From the NCBI GenBank assembly GCA_945910005.1, contig CAMDTW010000243.1:1-64000 (forward strand): a DNA stretch of 64,000 bases. Direction: 5' to 3'. This DNA comes from Isoperla grammatica (lineage: Eukaryota; Arthropoda; Insecta; Plecoptera; Perlodidae). Positions 1 through 10,976 of the stretch are shown one piece after another; the stretch's first letter is position 1; the number at the start of each line of letters is the position of its first letter. Position numbers and translations under genes: made by a program. The notes under the pieces were generated by a model, which was given only the letters and a program-made list of their open reading frames with translations, did no database searches and was not told the DNA's origin.

Positions 1-1734
1 CTTAAAACTGGAAGTTTGTGGTAGATAGACTGAAATCAGCCAATTTCTATTTTTTATGCATATTTTTACCAAAAACGACGAAAAAACTCAATTTATGCAT
101 TTTCATTATACTCTTGAAGAATGCAACCTATAATTCTTATTTTTCGACGGAGGGTGTAACTTCTATAGAAGTTATCGAAATGTGACGAAATTTACAAATT
201 GTGCTTATTGGAGCCTGAAACGCTCTAAAACAACGATTTGTGCAATTTGGTTGAAACCCTTAGGAATCCCAGCCGTATGCAAGATTCCTCTTAAAACTGG
301 AAGTTTGTGGTAGATAGACTAAAATCAGCCAATTTCTATATTTTATGCATATTTTAACCAAAAACGACGAAAAAACTCAATTTATGCATTTTTATTATAC
401 TCTTGAAGAATACAGCATATAATTCTTATTTTTCAACGGAGCTTGTAACTTCTATAGAAGTTATCGAAATGTGACGAAATGGACAAATTGTGCTTATTGG
501 AGCCTGAAACGCTCTAAAACAACGATTTGTCAACTTTGGTTGAAACCCTTAGGAATCCCGGCCGTATGCAAGATTCCTGTTAAAACTGGAAGTTTGTGGT
601 AGATGGACAGAAATCAGCCAATTTCTATTTTTTATGCATATTTTAACCGAAAACGACGAAAAAACTCAATTTATGCATATACATTATACTCTTGAAGAAT
701 GCACCCTATAATTCTTATTTTTCGACGGAGGTGGTAACTTCTATAGAAGTTATCGATATGTGACGAAATGGACAAATGGTGCTTAATGGAGCCTGAAACG
801 CTCTAAAACAACGATTTGTCAACTTTGGTTGAAACCCTTAGGAATCCCGGCCGTATGCAAGATTCCTCTTAAAACTAGAAGTTTGTGGTAGATAGACTGA
901 AATCAGCCAATTTCTATTTTTTATGCATATTTTAACCAAAAACGACGAAAAAACTCAATTTATGCATTTTCATTATACTCTTGAAGAATGCAAACTATAA
1001 TTCTTATTTTTCGACGGAGGGTGTAACTTCTATAGAAGTTATCGAAATGTGACGAAATGGACAAATTGTGCTTATTGGAGCCTGAAACGCTCTAAAACAA
1101 CGATTTGTCAACTTTGGTTGAAACCCTTAGGAATCCCGGCCGTATGCAAGATTCCTAGTAAAACTGGAAGTTTGTGGTAGATAGACTGAAATCAGCCAAT
1201 TTCTATATTTTATGCATATTTTAACCAAAAACGACGAAAAAACTCAATTTATGCATTTTCATTATACTCTTGAAGAATGCAGCCTATAATTCTTATTTTT
1301 CAACGGAGGGTGTAACTTCTATAGAAGTTATCGAAATGTGACGAAATGGACAAATTGTGCTTATTGGAGCCTGAAACGCTCTAAAACAACGATTTGTCAA
1401 CTTTGGTTGAAACCCTTAGGAATCCCGGCCGTATGCAAGATTCCTCTTAAAACTGGAAGTTTGTGGTAGATAGACTGAAATCAGCCAATTTCCATTTTTT
1501 ATGCATATTTTTACCAAAAACGACGAAAAAACTCAATTTATGCTTTTTCATTATACTCTTGAAGAATGCAACCTCTAATTCTTATTTTTCGACGGAGGGT
1601 GTAACTTCTATAGAAGTTATCGAAATGTGACGAAATGCACAAATTGTGCTTATTGGAGCCTGAAACGCTCTTAAACAACGATTTGTGCAATTTGGTTGAA
1701 ACCCTTAGGAATCCCAGCCGTATGCAAGATTCCT
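1..1734. repeat. T-G-M-N-A-B run (7-monomer repeat without its C)
   Basis: Monomers start at 1 (T), 290 (G), 579 (M), 868 (N), 1157 (A) and 1446 (B), the order seen at 20512 and 50542. In those copies a C monomer comes immediately before T, so a C is expected just left of base 1. B ends with GAAATGCACAAATT and CTCTTAAACAACG, which the 20.5-kb copy lacks. Confidence 0.85.
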
Positions 1735-2601
1735 CTTAAAACTGGAAGTTTGTGGTAGATAAACTAAAATCAGCCAATTTCTATATTTTATGCATATTTT
1801 AACCAAAAACGACGAAATAACTCAATTTATGCATTTTCATTATACTCTTAAAGAATGCAGCCTATAATTCTTATTTTTCAACGAAGGGTGTAAATTCTAT
1901 AGAAGTTATCAAAATGTGACGAAATGGACAAATTGTGCTTATTGGAGCCTGAAACGCTCTAAAACAACGATTTGTCAACTTTGGTTGAAACCCTTAGGAA
2001 TCCCGGCCGTATGCAAGATTCCTCTTAAAACTGGAAGTTTGTGGTAGATAGACTGAAATCAGCCAATTTCTATTTTTTATGCATATTTTTACCAAAAACG
2101 ACGAAAAAACTCAATTTATGCATTTTCATTATACTCTTGAAGAATGCAACCTATAATTCTTATTTTTCGACGGAGGGTGTAACTTCTATAGAAGTTATCG
2201 AAATGTGACGAAATGGACAAATTGTGCTTATTGGAGCCTGAAACGCTTTAAAACAACGATTTGTGCAATTTGGTTGAAACCCTTAGGAATCCCAGCCGTA
2301 TGCAAGATTCCTCTTAAAACTGGAAGTTTGTGGTAGATAGACTAAAATCAGCCAATTTCTATATTTTATGCATATTTTAACCAAAAACGACGAAAAAACT
2401 CAATTTATGCATTTTCATTATACTCTTGAAGAATGCAACCTATAATTCTTATTTTTCGACGGAGGGTGTAACTTCTATAGAAAATATCGAAATGTGACGA
2501 AATGGACAAATTGAGCTAATTGGAGCCTGAAACGCTCTAAAACAACGATTTGTCAACTTTGGTTGAAACCCTTAGGAATCCCGGCCGTATGCAAGATTCC
2601 T

Positions 2602-2890
2602 CTTAAAACTGAAAGTTTGTGGTAGATAGACTAAAATCAGCCAATTTCTATATTTTATGCATATTTTAACCAAAAACGACCAAAAAACTCAATTTATGCA
2701 TTTTCATAATACTCTTCCAGAATGCACACTAACATTATTATTTTTCAACGGTTGGTGTAACTTCTAAAGTAGTTATCGAAATGTGACGAAATGGACAAAT
2801 TGTGCTTATTGGAGCCTGAAACGCTCTAAAACAACGATTTGTCAACTTTGGTTGAAACCCTTAGGAATCCCAGCCGTATGCAAGATTCCT
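2602..2890. repeat. Representative C-type monomer (most divergent type)
   Basis: Shows a linked set of differences in the middle third: CGACCAAAA for CGACGAAAA, CATAATACTC for CATTATACTC, CAGAATGCACACTAACATT for the GCAACCT region, ACGGTTGGTG for ACGGAGGGTG, and TAACTTCTAAAGTAGTTA for the palindrome. The dyad then has two mispaired positions but keeps its outer arms TAACT/AGTTA. The flanks match other types. C monomers occur every few units and begin most of the higher-order repeats. Confidence 0.88.
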
Positions 2891-3179
2891 CTTAAAACTG
2901 GATGTTTGTGGTAGATAGACTGAAATCAGCCAATTTCTATTTTTTATGCATATTTTTACCAAAAACGACGTAAAAACTCAATTTATGCATTTTCATTATA
3001 CTCTTGAAGAATGCAACCTATATTTCTTTTTTTTCGACGGAGGGTGTAACTTCTATAGAAGTTATCGAAATGTGACGAAATGGACAAATTGTGCTTATTG
3101 GAGCCTGAAACGCTCTAAAACAACGATTTGTCAACTTTGGTTGAAACCCTTAGGAATCCCGGCCGTATGCAAGATTCCT

Positions 3180-3468
3180 GTTAAAACTGGAAGTTTGTGG
3201 TAGATAGACAGAAATCAGCCAATTTCTATTTTTTATGCATATTTTAACCGAAAACGACGAAAAAACTCAATTTATGCATATACATTATACTCTTGAAGAA
3301 TGCACCCTATAATTCTTATTTTTCGACGGAGGTGGTAACTTCTATACAAGTTATCGATATGTGACGAAATGGACAAATAGTGCTTATTGGAGCCTGAAAC
3401 GCTCTAAAACAACGATTTGTCAACTTTGGTTGAAACCCTTAGGAATCCCGGCCGTATGCAAGATTCCT
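3180..3468. repeat. Representative M-type monomer
   Basis: Begins GTTAAAACTGG and has ATAGACAG or ATGGACAG, ACCGAAAAC, GCATATACATTATAC, GAATGCACCCTATAATTC, GGAGGTGGTAAC and CGATATGTGACG. M usually follows G in the left third of the window and K from 18 kb onward. This copy has TATACAAG, which breaks its palindrome. Confidence 0.85.
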
Positions 3469-3536
3469 CTTAAAACTGGAAGTTTGTGGTAGATAGACTG
3501 AAATCAGCCAATTTCTATTTTTTATGCATATTTTAA

Positions 3537-3580
3537 CCAAAAACGACGAAAAAACTCAATTTATGCATTTTCATTATACT
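3537..3580. other. Phased A/T-tract segment (predicted curved DNA, representative)
   Basis: In the stretch from ACCAAAAACGACG to ATGCATTTTC, runs of AAAAA, AAAAAA, AATTT and ATTTT have centres about 10.5, 8.5 and 9 bp apart. Tracts spaced close to the helical repeat are known to bend DNA. The segment is flanked by two copies of TTTATGCAT and is present in nearly all monomers. Confidence 0.6.
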
Positions 3581-3624
3581 CTTGAAGAATGCAACCTATA
3601 ATTCTTATTTTTCGACGGAGGGTG

Positions 3625-3642
3625 TAACTTCTATAGAAGTTA
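3625..3642. other. 18-bp perfect palindrome of the monomer (representative)
   Basis: TAACTTCTATAGAAGTTA equals its own reverse complement over 18 bp. It is perfect in most P, S, T, G, M, N, A and B copies, has one mispair in K (TAACTTCTTAAGTAGTTA) and two in C. It could be a protein site or extrude as a short cruciform; both are inference. In P-type copies, TTTCGA upstream and TCGAAA immediately downstream add a second, offset inverted repeat. Confidence 0.9.
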
Positions 3643-4913
3643 TCGAAATGTGACGAAATGGACAAATTGTGCTTATTGGAGCCTGAAACGCTCTAAAACA
3701 ACGATTTGTCAACTTTCGTTGAAACCCTTAGGAATCCCGGCCGTATGCAAGATTCCTAGTAAAACTGGAAGTTTGTGGTAGATAGACTGAAATCAGCCAA
3801 TTTCTATGTTTTATGCATATTTTAACCAAAAACGACGAAAAAACTCAATTTATGCATTTTCATTATACTCTTTAAGAATGCAGCCTATAATTCTTATTTT
3901 TCAACGGAGGGTGTAACTTCTATAGAAGTTATCGAAATGTGACGAAATGGACAAATTGTGCTTATTGGAGCCTGAAACGCTCTAAAACAACGATTTGTGC
4001 AATTTGGTTGAAACCCTTAGGAATCCCAGCCGTATGCAAGATTCCTCTTAAAACTGGAAGTTTGTGGTAGATAGACTAAAATCAGCCAATTTCTATATTT
4101 TATGCATATTTTAACCAAAAACGACGAAAAAACTCAATTTATGCATTTTCATTATACTCTTGAAGAATGCAGCCTATAATTCTTATTTTTCAACGGAGGG
4201 TGTAACTTCTATAGAAGTTATCGAAATGTGATGAAATGGACAAATTGTGCTTATTGGAGCCTGAAACGCTCTAAAACAACGATTTGTGCAATTTGGTTGA
4301 AACCCTTAGGAATCCCAGCCGTATGCAAGATTCCTCTTAAAACTGGAAGTTTGTGGTAGATAGACTAAAATCAGCCAATTTCTATATTTTATGCATATTT
4401 TAACCAAAAACGACGAAAAAACTCAATTTATGCATTTTCATTATACTCTTGAAGAATGCAACCTATAATTCTTATTTTTCGACGGAGGGTGTAACTTCTA
4501 TAGAAGTTATCGAAATGTGACGAAATGCACAAATTGTGCTTATTGGAGCCTGAAACGCTCTCAAACAACGATTTGTGCAATTTGGTTGAAACCCTTAGGA
4601 ATCCCAGCCGTATGCAAGATTCCTCTTAAAACTGCAAGTTTGTGGTAGATAGACTAAAATCAGCCAATTTCTATATTTTATGCATATTTTAACCAAAAAC
4701 GACGAAAAAACTCAATTTATGCATTTTCATTATACTCTTAAAGAATGCAGCCTATAATTCTTATTTTTCAACGAAGGGTGTAAATTCTATAGAAGTTATC
4801 AAAATGTGACGAAATGGACAAATTGTGCTTATTGGAGCCTGAAACGCTCTAAAACAACGATTTGTCAACTTTGGTTGAAACCCTTAGGAATCCCGGCCGT
4901 ATGCAAGATTCCT

Positions 4914-5202
4914 CTTAAAACTGGAAGTTTGTGGTAGATAGACTAAAATCAGCCAATTTCTATATTTTATGCATATTTTAACCAAAAACGACGAAAAAAC
5001 TCAATTTATGCATTTTCATTATACTCTTGAAGAATGCAGCCTATAATTCTTATTTTTCAACGGAGGGTGTAACTTCTATAGAAGTTATCGAAATGTGACG
5101 AAATGGACAAATTGTGCTTATTGGAGCCTGAAACGCTCTAAAACAACGATTTGTCAACTTTGGTTGAAACCCTTAGGAATCCATGCCGTATGCAAGATTC
5201 CT
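4914..5202. repeat. Representative S-type monomer
   Basis: Differs from P mainly by GAATGCAGCCTATAATTC and TTCAACGG. It keeps the perfect palindrome TAACTTCTATAGAAGTTA. This copy has one private change, CCATGCCG where most have CCCGGCCG, shared only with its duplicate at about 55.45-55.74 kb. S is one of the commonest types from about 22 kb to the right end. Confidence 0.85.
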
Positions 5203-6642
5203 CTTAAAACTGGAAGTTTGTGGTTGATAGACTAAAATCAGCCAATTTCTATATTTTATGCATATTTTAACCAAAAACGACCAAAAAACTCAATTTATGC
5301 ATTTTCATAATACTCCTTCAGAATGCACACTAACATTATTATTTTTCAACGGTTGGTGTAACTTCTAAAGTAGTTATCGAAATGTGACGAAATGGACAAA
5401 TTGTGCTTATTGGAGCCTGAAACGCTCTAAAACAACGATTTGTCAACTTTTTTTGAAACCCTTAGGAATCCCGGCCGTATGCAAGATTCTTCTTAAAACT
5501 GGAAATTTGTGGTAGATAGACTAAAATCAGCCAATTTCTATATTTTATGCATATTTTAACCAAAAACGACCAAAAAACTCAATTTATGCATTTTCATAAT
5601 ACTCTTTCAGAATGCACACTAACATTATTATTTTTCAACGGTTGGTGTAACTTCTAAAGTAGTTATCGAAATGTGACGAAATGGACAAATTGTGCTTATT
5701 GGAGCCTGAAACGCTCTAAAACAACGATTTGTCAACTTTGGTTGAAACCCTTATGAATCCCAGCCGTATGCAAGATTCCTCTTAAAACTGAAAGGTTGTG
5801 GTAGATAGACTGAAATCAGCCAATTTCTATATTTTATGCATATTTTAACCAAAAACGACGAAAAAACTCAATTTATGCATTTTCATTATACTCTTGAAGA
5901 ATGCAGCCTATAATTCTTATTTTTCAACGGAGGGTGTAACTTCTATAGAAGTTATCGAAATGTGACGAAATGGACAAATTGTGCTTATTGGAGCCTGAAA
6001 CGCTCTAAAACAACTATTTGTCAACTTTGGTTGAAACCCTTAGGAATCCCGGCCGTATGCAAGATTCCTCTTAAAACTGGAAGTTTGTGGTAGATAGACT
6101 GAAATCAGCCAATTTCTATTTTTTATGCATATTTTTACCAAAAACGACGAAAAAACTCAATTTATGCATTTTCATTATACTCTTGAAGAATGCAACCTAT
6201 AATTATATTTTTCGACGGAGGGTGTAACTTCTATAGAAGTTATCGAAATGTGACGAAATGGACAAATTGTGCTTATTGGAGCCTGAAACGCTCTAAAACA
6301 ACGATTTGTCAACTTTGGTTGAAACCCTTAGGAATCCCGGCCGTATGCAAGATTCCTCTTAAAACTGGAAGTTTGTGGTAGATAGACTAAAATCAGCCAA
6401 TTTCTATATTTTATGCATATTTTAACCAAAAACGACCAAAAAACTTAATTTATGCATTTTCATAATACTCTTTCAGAATGCACACATTATTATCTTTCAA
6501 CGGTTGGTGTAACTTCTAAAGTAGTTATCGAAATGTGACGAAATGGACAAATTGTGCTTATTGGAGCCTGAAACGCTCTAAAACAACGATTTGTCAACTT
6601 TGGTTGAAACCCTTAGGAATCCCAGCCGTATGCAAGATTCCT
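5203..6642. repeat. C-C-S-P-C higher-order repeat, copy 1
   Basis: Monomers at 5203 (C1), 5492 (C2), 5781 (S), 6070 (P) and 6358 (C3). The junction between C1 and C2 has the diagnostic GATTCTTCTTAAAAC, and C2 ends CCCTTATGAATCC. Other copies are at 31771, 35517, 43316 and 55744, with shortened or expanded forms at 46785, 58631 and 60361. C3 also begins the next C-T-G-M-N unit. Confidence 0.85.
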
Positions 6643-7797
6643 CTTAAAACTGGAAGTTTGTGGTAGATAGACTGAAATCAGCCAATTTCTATTTTTATGC
6701 ATATTTTTACCAAAAACGACGAAAAAACTCAATTTATGCATTTTCATTATACTCTTGAAGAATGCAACCTATAATTCTTATTTTTCGACGGAGGGTGTAA
6801 CTTCTATAGAAGTTATCGAAATGTGACGAAATTTACAAATTGTGCTTATTGGAGCCTGAAACGCTCTAAAACAACGATTTGTGCAATTTGGTTGAAACCC
6901 TAAGGAATCCCAGCCGTATGCAAGATTCCTCTTAAAACTGGAAGTTTGTGGTAGATAGACTAAAATCAGTTAATTTCTATATTTTATGCATATTTTAACC
7001 AAAAACGACGAAAAAACTCAATTTATGCATTTTCATTATACTCTTAAAGAATGCAGCCTATAATTCTTATTTTTCAACGGAGCTTGTAACTTCTATAGAA
7101 GTTATCGAAATGTGACAAAATGGACAAATTGTGCTTATTGGAGCCTGAAACGCTCTAAAACAACGATTTGTCAACTTTGGTTGAAACCCTTAGGAATCCC
7201 GGCCGTATGCAAGATTCCTGTTAAAACTGGAAGTTTGTGGTAGATAGACAGAAATCAGCCAATTTCTATTTTTTATGCATATTTTAACCGAAAACGACGA
7301 AAAAACTGAATTTATGCATATACATTATACTCTTGAAGAATGCACCCTATAATTCTTATTTTTCGACGGAGGTGGTAACTTCTATAGAAGTTATCGATAT
7401 GTGACGAAATGGACAAATGGTGCTTATTGGAGCCTGAAACGCTCTAAAACAACGATTTGTCAACTTTGGTTGAAACCCTTAGGAATCCCGGCCGTATGCA
7501 AGATTCCTCTTAAAACTAGAAGTTTGTGGTTGATAGACTGAAATCAGCCAATTTCTATTTTTTATGCATATTTTAACCAAAAACGACGAAAAAACTCAAT
7601 TTATGCATTTTCATTATACTCTTGAAGAATGCAACCTATAATTCTTATTTTTCGACGGAGGGTGTAACTTCTATAGAAGTTATCTAAATGTGACGAAATG
7701 GACAAATTGTGCTTATTGAAGCCTGAAACGCTCTAAAACAACGATTTGTCAACTTTGGTTGAAACCCTTAGGAATCCCGGCCGTATGCAAGATTCCT
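6358..7797. repeat. C-T-G-M-N higher-order repeat, copy 1
   Basis: Monomers at 6358 (C), 6643 (T), 6931 (G), 7220 (M) and 7509 (N). It shares AAAACTTAATT, TTATCTTTCAACGG, a one-T deletion in CTATTTTTATGC, AATCAGTTAATTTC, GTGGTTGATAG and TTATCTAAATG with 12422-13865, at an offset of 6,068 bp after the deletion. This copy has a private 4-bp deletion in C (CACACATT for CACACTAACATT). Confidence 0.85.
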
Positions 7798-9531
7798 CTT
7801 AAAACTGGAAGTTTGTGGTAGATAGACTAAAATCAGCCAATTTCTATATTTTATGCATATTTTAACCAAAAACGACCAAAAAACTCAATTTATGCATTTT
7901 CATAATACTCTTTCAGAATGCACACTAACATTATTATTTTTCAACGGTTGGTGTAACTTCTAAAGTAGTTATCGAAATGTGACGAAATGGACAAATCGTG
8001 CCTATTGGAGCCTGAAACGCTCTAAAACAACGATTTGTCAACTTTGGTTGAAACCCTTAGGAATCCCGGCCGTATGCAAGATTCCTCTTAAAACTGGAAG
8101 TTTGTGGTAGATAGACTAAAATCAGCCAATTTCTATATTTTATGCATATTTTAACCAAAAACGACCAAAAAACTCAATTTATGCATTTTCATAATACTCT
8201 TTCAGAATGCACACTAACATTATTATTTTTCAACGGTTGGTGTAACTTCTAAAGTAGTTATCGAAATGTGACGAAATGGACAAATTGTGCTTATTGGAGC
8301 CTGAAACGCTCTAAAACAACGATTTGTCAACTTTGGTTGAAACCCTTAGGAATCCCAGCCGTATGCAAGATTCCTCTTAAAACTGGAAGTTTGTGGTAGA
8401 TAGACTGAAATCAGCCAATTTCTATTTTTTATGCATATTTTTACCAAAAACGACGAAAAAACTCAATTTATGCATTTTCATTATACTCTTGAAGAATGCA
8501 ACCTATAATTCTTATTTTTCGACGGAGGGTGTAACTTCTATAGAAGTTATCGAAATGTGACGAAATTTACAAATTGTGCTTATTGGAGCCTGAAACGCTC
8601 TAAAACAACGATTTGTGCAATTTGGTTGAAACCCTTAGGAATCCCAGCCGTATGCAAGATTCCTCTTAAAACTGGAAGTTTGTGGTAGATAGACTAAAAT
8701 CAGCCAATTTCTATATTTTATGCATATTTTAACCAAAAACGACGAAAAAACTCAATTTATGCATTTTCATTATACTCTTGAAGAATGCAGCCTATAATTC
8801 TTAACTTTCAACGGAGGGTGTAACTTCTATAGAAGTTATCGAAATGTGACGAAATGGACAAATTGTGCTTATTGGAGCCTAAAACGCTCTAAAACAACGA
8901 TTTGTCAACTTTGGTTGAAACCCTTAGGAATCCCGGCCGTATGCAAGATTCCTCTTAAAACTGGAAGTTTGTGGTAGATAGACTGAAATCAGCCATTTTC
9001 TATTTTTTATGCATATTTTTACCAAAAACGACGAAAAAACTCAATTTATGCTTTTTCATTATACTCTTGAAGAATGCAACCTATAATTCTTATTTTTCGA
9101 CGGAGGGTGTAACTTCTATAGAAGTTATCGAAATGTGACGAAATGGACAAATTGTGCTTATTGGAGCCTGAAACGCTCTAAAACAACGATTTGTCAACTT
9201 TGGTTGAAACCCTTAGGAATCCCGGCCGTATGCAAGATTCCTCTTAAAACTGGAAGTTTGTGGTAGATAGACTAAAATCAGCCAATTTCTATATTTTATG
9301 CATATTTTAACCAAAAACGACCAAAAAACTCAATTTATGCATTTTCATAATACTCTTTCAGAATGCACACTAACATTATTATTTTTCAACGGTTGGTGTA
9401 ACTTCTAAAGTAGTTATCGAAATGTGACGAAATGGACAAATCGTGCCTATTGGAGCCTGAAACGCTCTAAAACAACGATTTGTCAACTTTGGTTGAAACC
9501 CTTAGGAATCCCGGCCGTATGCAAGATTCCT
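7798..9531. repeat. C-C-T-S-B-C block
   Basis: Monomers at 7798 (C), 8087 (C), 8376 (T), 8665 (S-like), 8954 (B) and 9243 (C). The C units at 7798 and 9243 both have ACAAATCGTGCCTATTGG, seen again only in the C at 17911. The unit at 8665 ends like the A unit at 13866 (CTTAACTTTCAACGG and GGAGCCTAAAACG) but starts with CTTAAAACTGG. It looks like a G head joined to an A tail, which would account for the missing G, M and N. Confidence 0.78.
8376..8664. repeat. Representative T-type monomer
   Basis: A P-like unit with GACGAAATTTACAAATT in place of GACGAAATGGACAAATT, and with the tail GTGCAATTTGG...CCCAGCCG. T follows C in the C-T-G-M-N repeat. T-specific sequence is seen in the monomers at 1, 6643, 8376, 9821, 11266, 12711, 14733, 16178, 19356, 20512, 23977, 27158, 49386, 50542 and 57184, give or take a few bases for the last. 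Confidence 0.82.
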
Positions 9532-10109
9532 CTTAAAACTGGAAGTTTGTGGTAGATAGACTAAAATCAGCCAATTTCTATATTTTATGCATATTTTAAC
9601 CAAAAACGACCAAAAAACTCAATTTATGCATTTTCATAATACTCTTTCAGAATGCACACTAACATTATTATTTTTCAACGGTTGGTGTAACTTCTAAAGT
9701 AGTTATCGAAATGTGACGAAATGGACAAATTGTGCTTATTGGAGCCTGAAACGCTCTAAAACAACGATTTGTCAACTTTGGTTGAAACCCTTAGGAATCC
9801 CAGCCGTATGCAAGATTCCTCTTAAAACTGGAAGTTTGTGGTAGATAGACTGAAATCAGCCAATTTCTATTTTTTATGCATATTTTTACCAAAAACGACG
9901 AAAAAACTCAATTTATGCATTTTCATTATACTCTTGAAGAATGCAACCTATAATTCTTATTTTTCGACGGAGGGTGTAACTTCTATAGAAGTTATCGAAA
10001 TGTGACGAAATTTACAAATTGTGCTTATTGGAGCCTGAAACGCTCTAAAACAACGATTTGTGCAATTTGGTTGAAACCCTTAGGAATCCCAGCCGTATGC
10101 AAGATTCCT

Positions 10110-10398
10110 CTTAAAACTGGAAGTTTGTGGTAGATAGACTAAAATCAGCCAATTTCTATATTTTATGCATATTTTAACCAAAAACGACGAAAAAACTCAA
10201 TTTATGCATTTTCATTATACTCTTGAAGAATACAGCCTATAATTCTTATTTTTCAACGGAGCTTGTAACTTCTATAGAAGTTATCGAAATGTGACGAAAT
10301 GGACAAATTGTGCTTATTGGAGCCTGAAACGCTCTAAAACAACGATTTGTCAACTTTGGTTGAAACCCTTAGGAATCCCGGCCGTATGCAAGATTCCT
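10110..10398. repeat. Representative G-type monomer
   Basis: An S-like unit with GGAGCTTGTAAC for GGAGGGTGTAAC, and in this copy GAATACAGCC for GAATGCAGCC. G follows T and precedes M. Some copies (12999, 16466, 6931) carry AATCAGTTAATTTC and AAAGAATGCAG instead, which marks a second G lineage. Confidence 0.8.
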
Positions 10399-10687
10399 GT
10401 TAAAACTGGAAGTTTGTGGTAGATGGACAGAAATCAGCCAATTTCTATTTTTTATGCATATTTTAACCGAAAACGACGAAAAAACTCAATTTATGCATAT
10501 ACATTATACTCTTGAAGAATGCACCCTATAATTCTTATTTTTCGACGGAGGTGGTAACTTCTATAGAAGTTATCGATATGTGACGAAATGGACAAATGGT
10601 GCTTAATGGAGCCTGAAACGCTCTAAAACAACGATTTGTCAACTTTGGTTGAAACCCTTAGGAATCCCGGCCGTATGCAAGATTCCT

Positions 10688-10976
10688 CTTAAAACTAGAA
10701 GTTTGTGGTAGATAGACTGAAATCAGCCAATTTCTATTTTTTATGCATATTTTAACCAAAAACGACGAAAAAACTCAATTTATGCATTTTCATTATACTC
10801 TTGAAGAATGCAAACTATAATTCTTATTTTTCGACGGAGGGTGTAACTTCTATAGAAGTTATCGAAATGTGACGAAATGGACAAATTGTGCTTATTGGAG
10901 CCTGAAACGCTCTAAAACAACGATTTGTCAACTTTGGTTGAAACCCTTAGGAATCCCGGCCGTATGCAAGATTCCT
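10688..10976. repeat. Representative N-type monomer
   Basis: A P-like unit marked by AAAACTAGAAG near its start and GAATGCAAACTATAATTC. A second N lineage (7509, 13577, 17044) has GTGGTTGATAG and TTATCTAAATG with GCAACCT. N closes the C-T-G-M-N unit. Confidence 0.8.

Larger units (their letters stand above)
3469..3757. repeat. Representative P-type monomer (289 bp)
   Basis: A near-consensus unit. In order it holds: the start motif CTTAAAACTGG; TTTATGCATATTTTAACC; two A-tracts (AAAAA and AAAAAA) about 10 bp apart; a second TTTATGCAT; GAATGCAACCTATAATTC; TTCGACGGAGGG; the 18-bp palindrome TAACTTCTATAGAAGTTA; CGAAATG twice, 10 bp apart; GCTTATTGGAGCCTGAAACG; and a GC-richer end CCCGGCCGTATGCAAG. 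P differs from S by GCAACCT and TTCGACGG. Because 289 is not a multiple of 3, no reading frame stays open from one monomer to the next. Confidence 0.9.
1735..5202. repeat. Mixed S/P/C/M monomer block
   Basis: Order by start: 1735 S, 2024 P, 2313 P, 2602 C, 2891 P-like, 3180 M, 3469 P, 3758 A-like S (AGTAAAACTGG), 4047 S (GATGAAATGG), 4336 P, 4625 S, 4914 S. The pair at 1446/1735 resembles 4336/4625 ten monomers (2,890 bp) later: both have GAAATGCAC, then AAAGAATGCAG, AACGAAGGGTG and TATCAAAATG. No gene is present; the longest frame here (2946-3203) is a by-product of the repeat. Confidence 0.8.
1..7162. repeat. Left copy of a 7.16-kb duplicated block (offset 50,541 bp)
   Basis: Every private variant I compared recurs at +50,541. 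Examples are ATACAGCATAT (411), GAAAATATCG (2479), CTTTTTTTTCG (3026), CTATACAAG (3341), CTTTCGTTG (3716), ACTGCAAG (4632), CCATGCCG (5182), the 4-bp deletion in CACACATTATTATC (6481) and CCCTAAGGAATCC (6898). The match ends at 7162, where AACAACG here becomes AACATCG in the partner. It starts at or before base 1, so it probably continues to the left of the window. Confidence 0.9.
9532..10976. repeat. C-T-G-M-N higher-order repeat, 1,445 bp, copy 2
   Basis: Monomers at 9532, 9821, 10110, 10399 and 10688. It is followed directly by another unit of the same lineage at 10977. The two differ by ACCAAAAACGACG here against ACCAAAGACGACG in N of the next. M has the rare ATGGACAG and GTGCTTAATGG. Confidence 0.9.

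Noticed and set aside
2946..3203. Open reading frame of 85 codons, and many similar frames of 62-90 codons elsewhere
   Set aside because: They fall at the same place in different monomers and end at the same TAG in GTGGTAG. They arise wherever a monomer happens to lack a stop. The unit length (289) shifts frame each repeat, and there is no start context, domain or codon pattern to suggest coding.
3614..3630. CENP-B box (core TTCGNNNNANNCGGG) at TTCGACGGAGGGTGT
   Set aside because: TTCG and the central A fit, but the required CGGG is GTGT. No better match was seen on either strand of the monomer, so no canonical box is claimed.
3631..3640. TATA-box-like CTATAGAAG as a promoter
   Set aside because: The TATA is the centre of the palindrome. 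There is no gene, no RNA start and no conserved downstream element to support a promoter.
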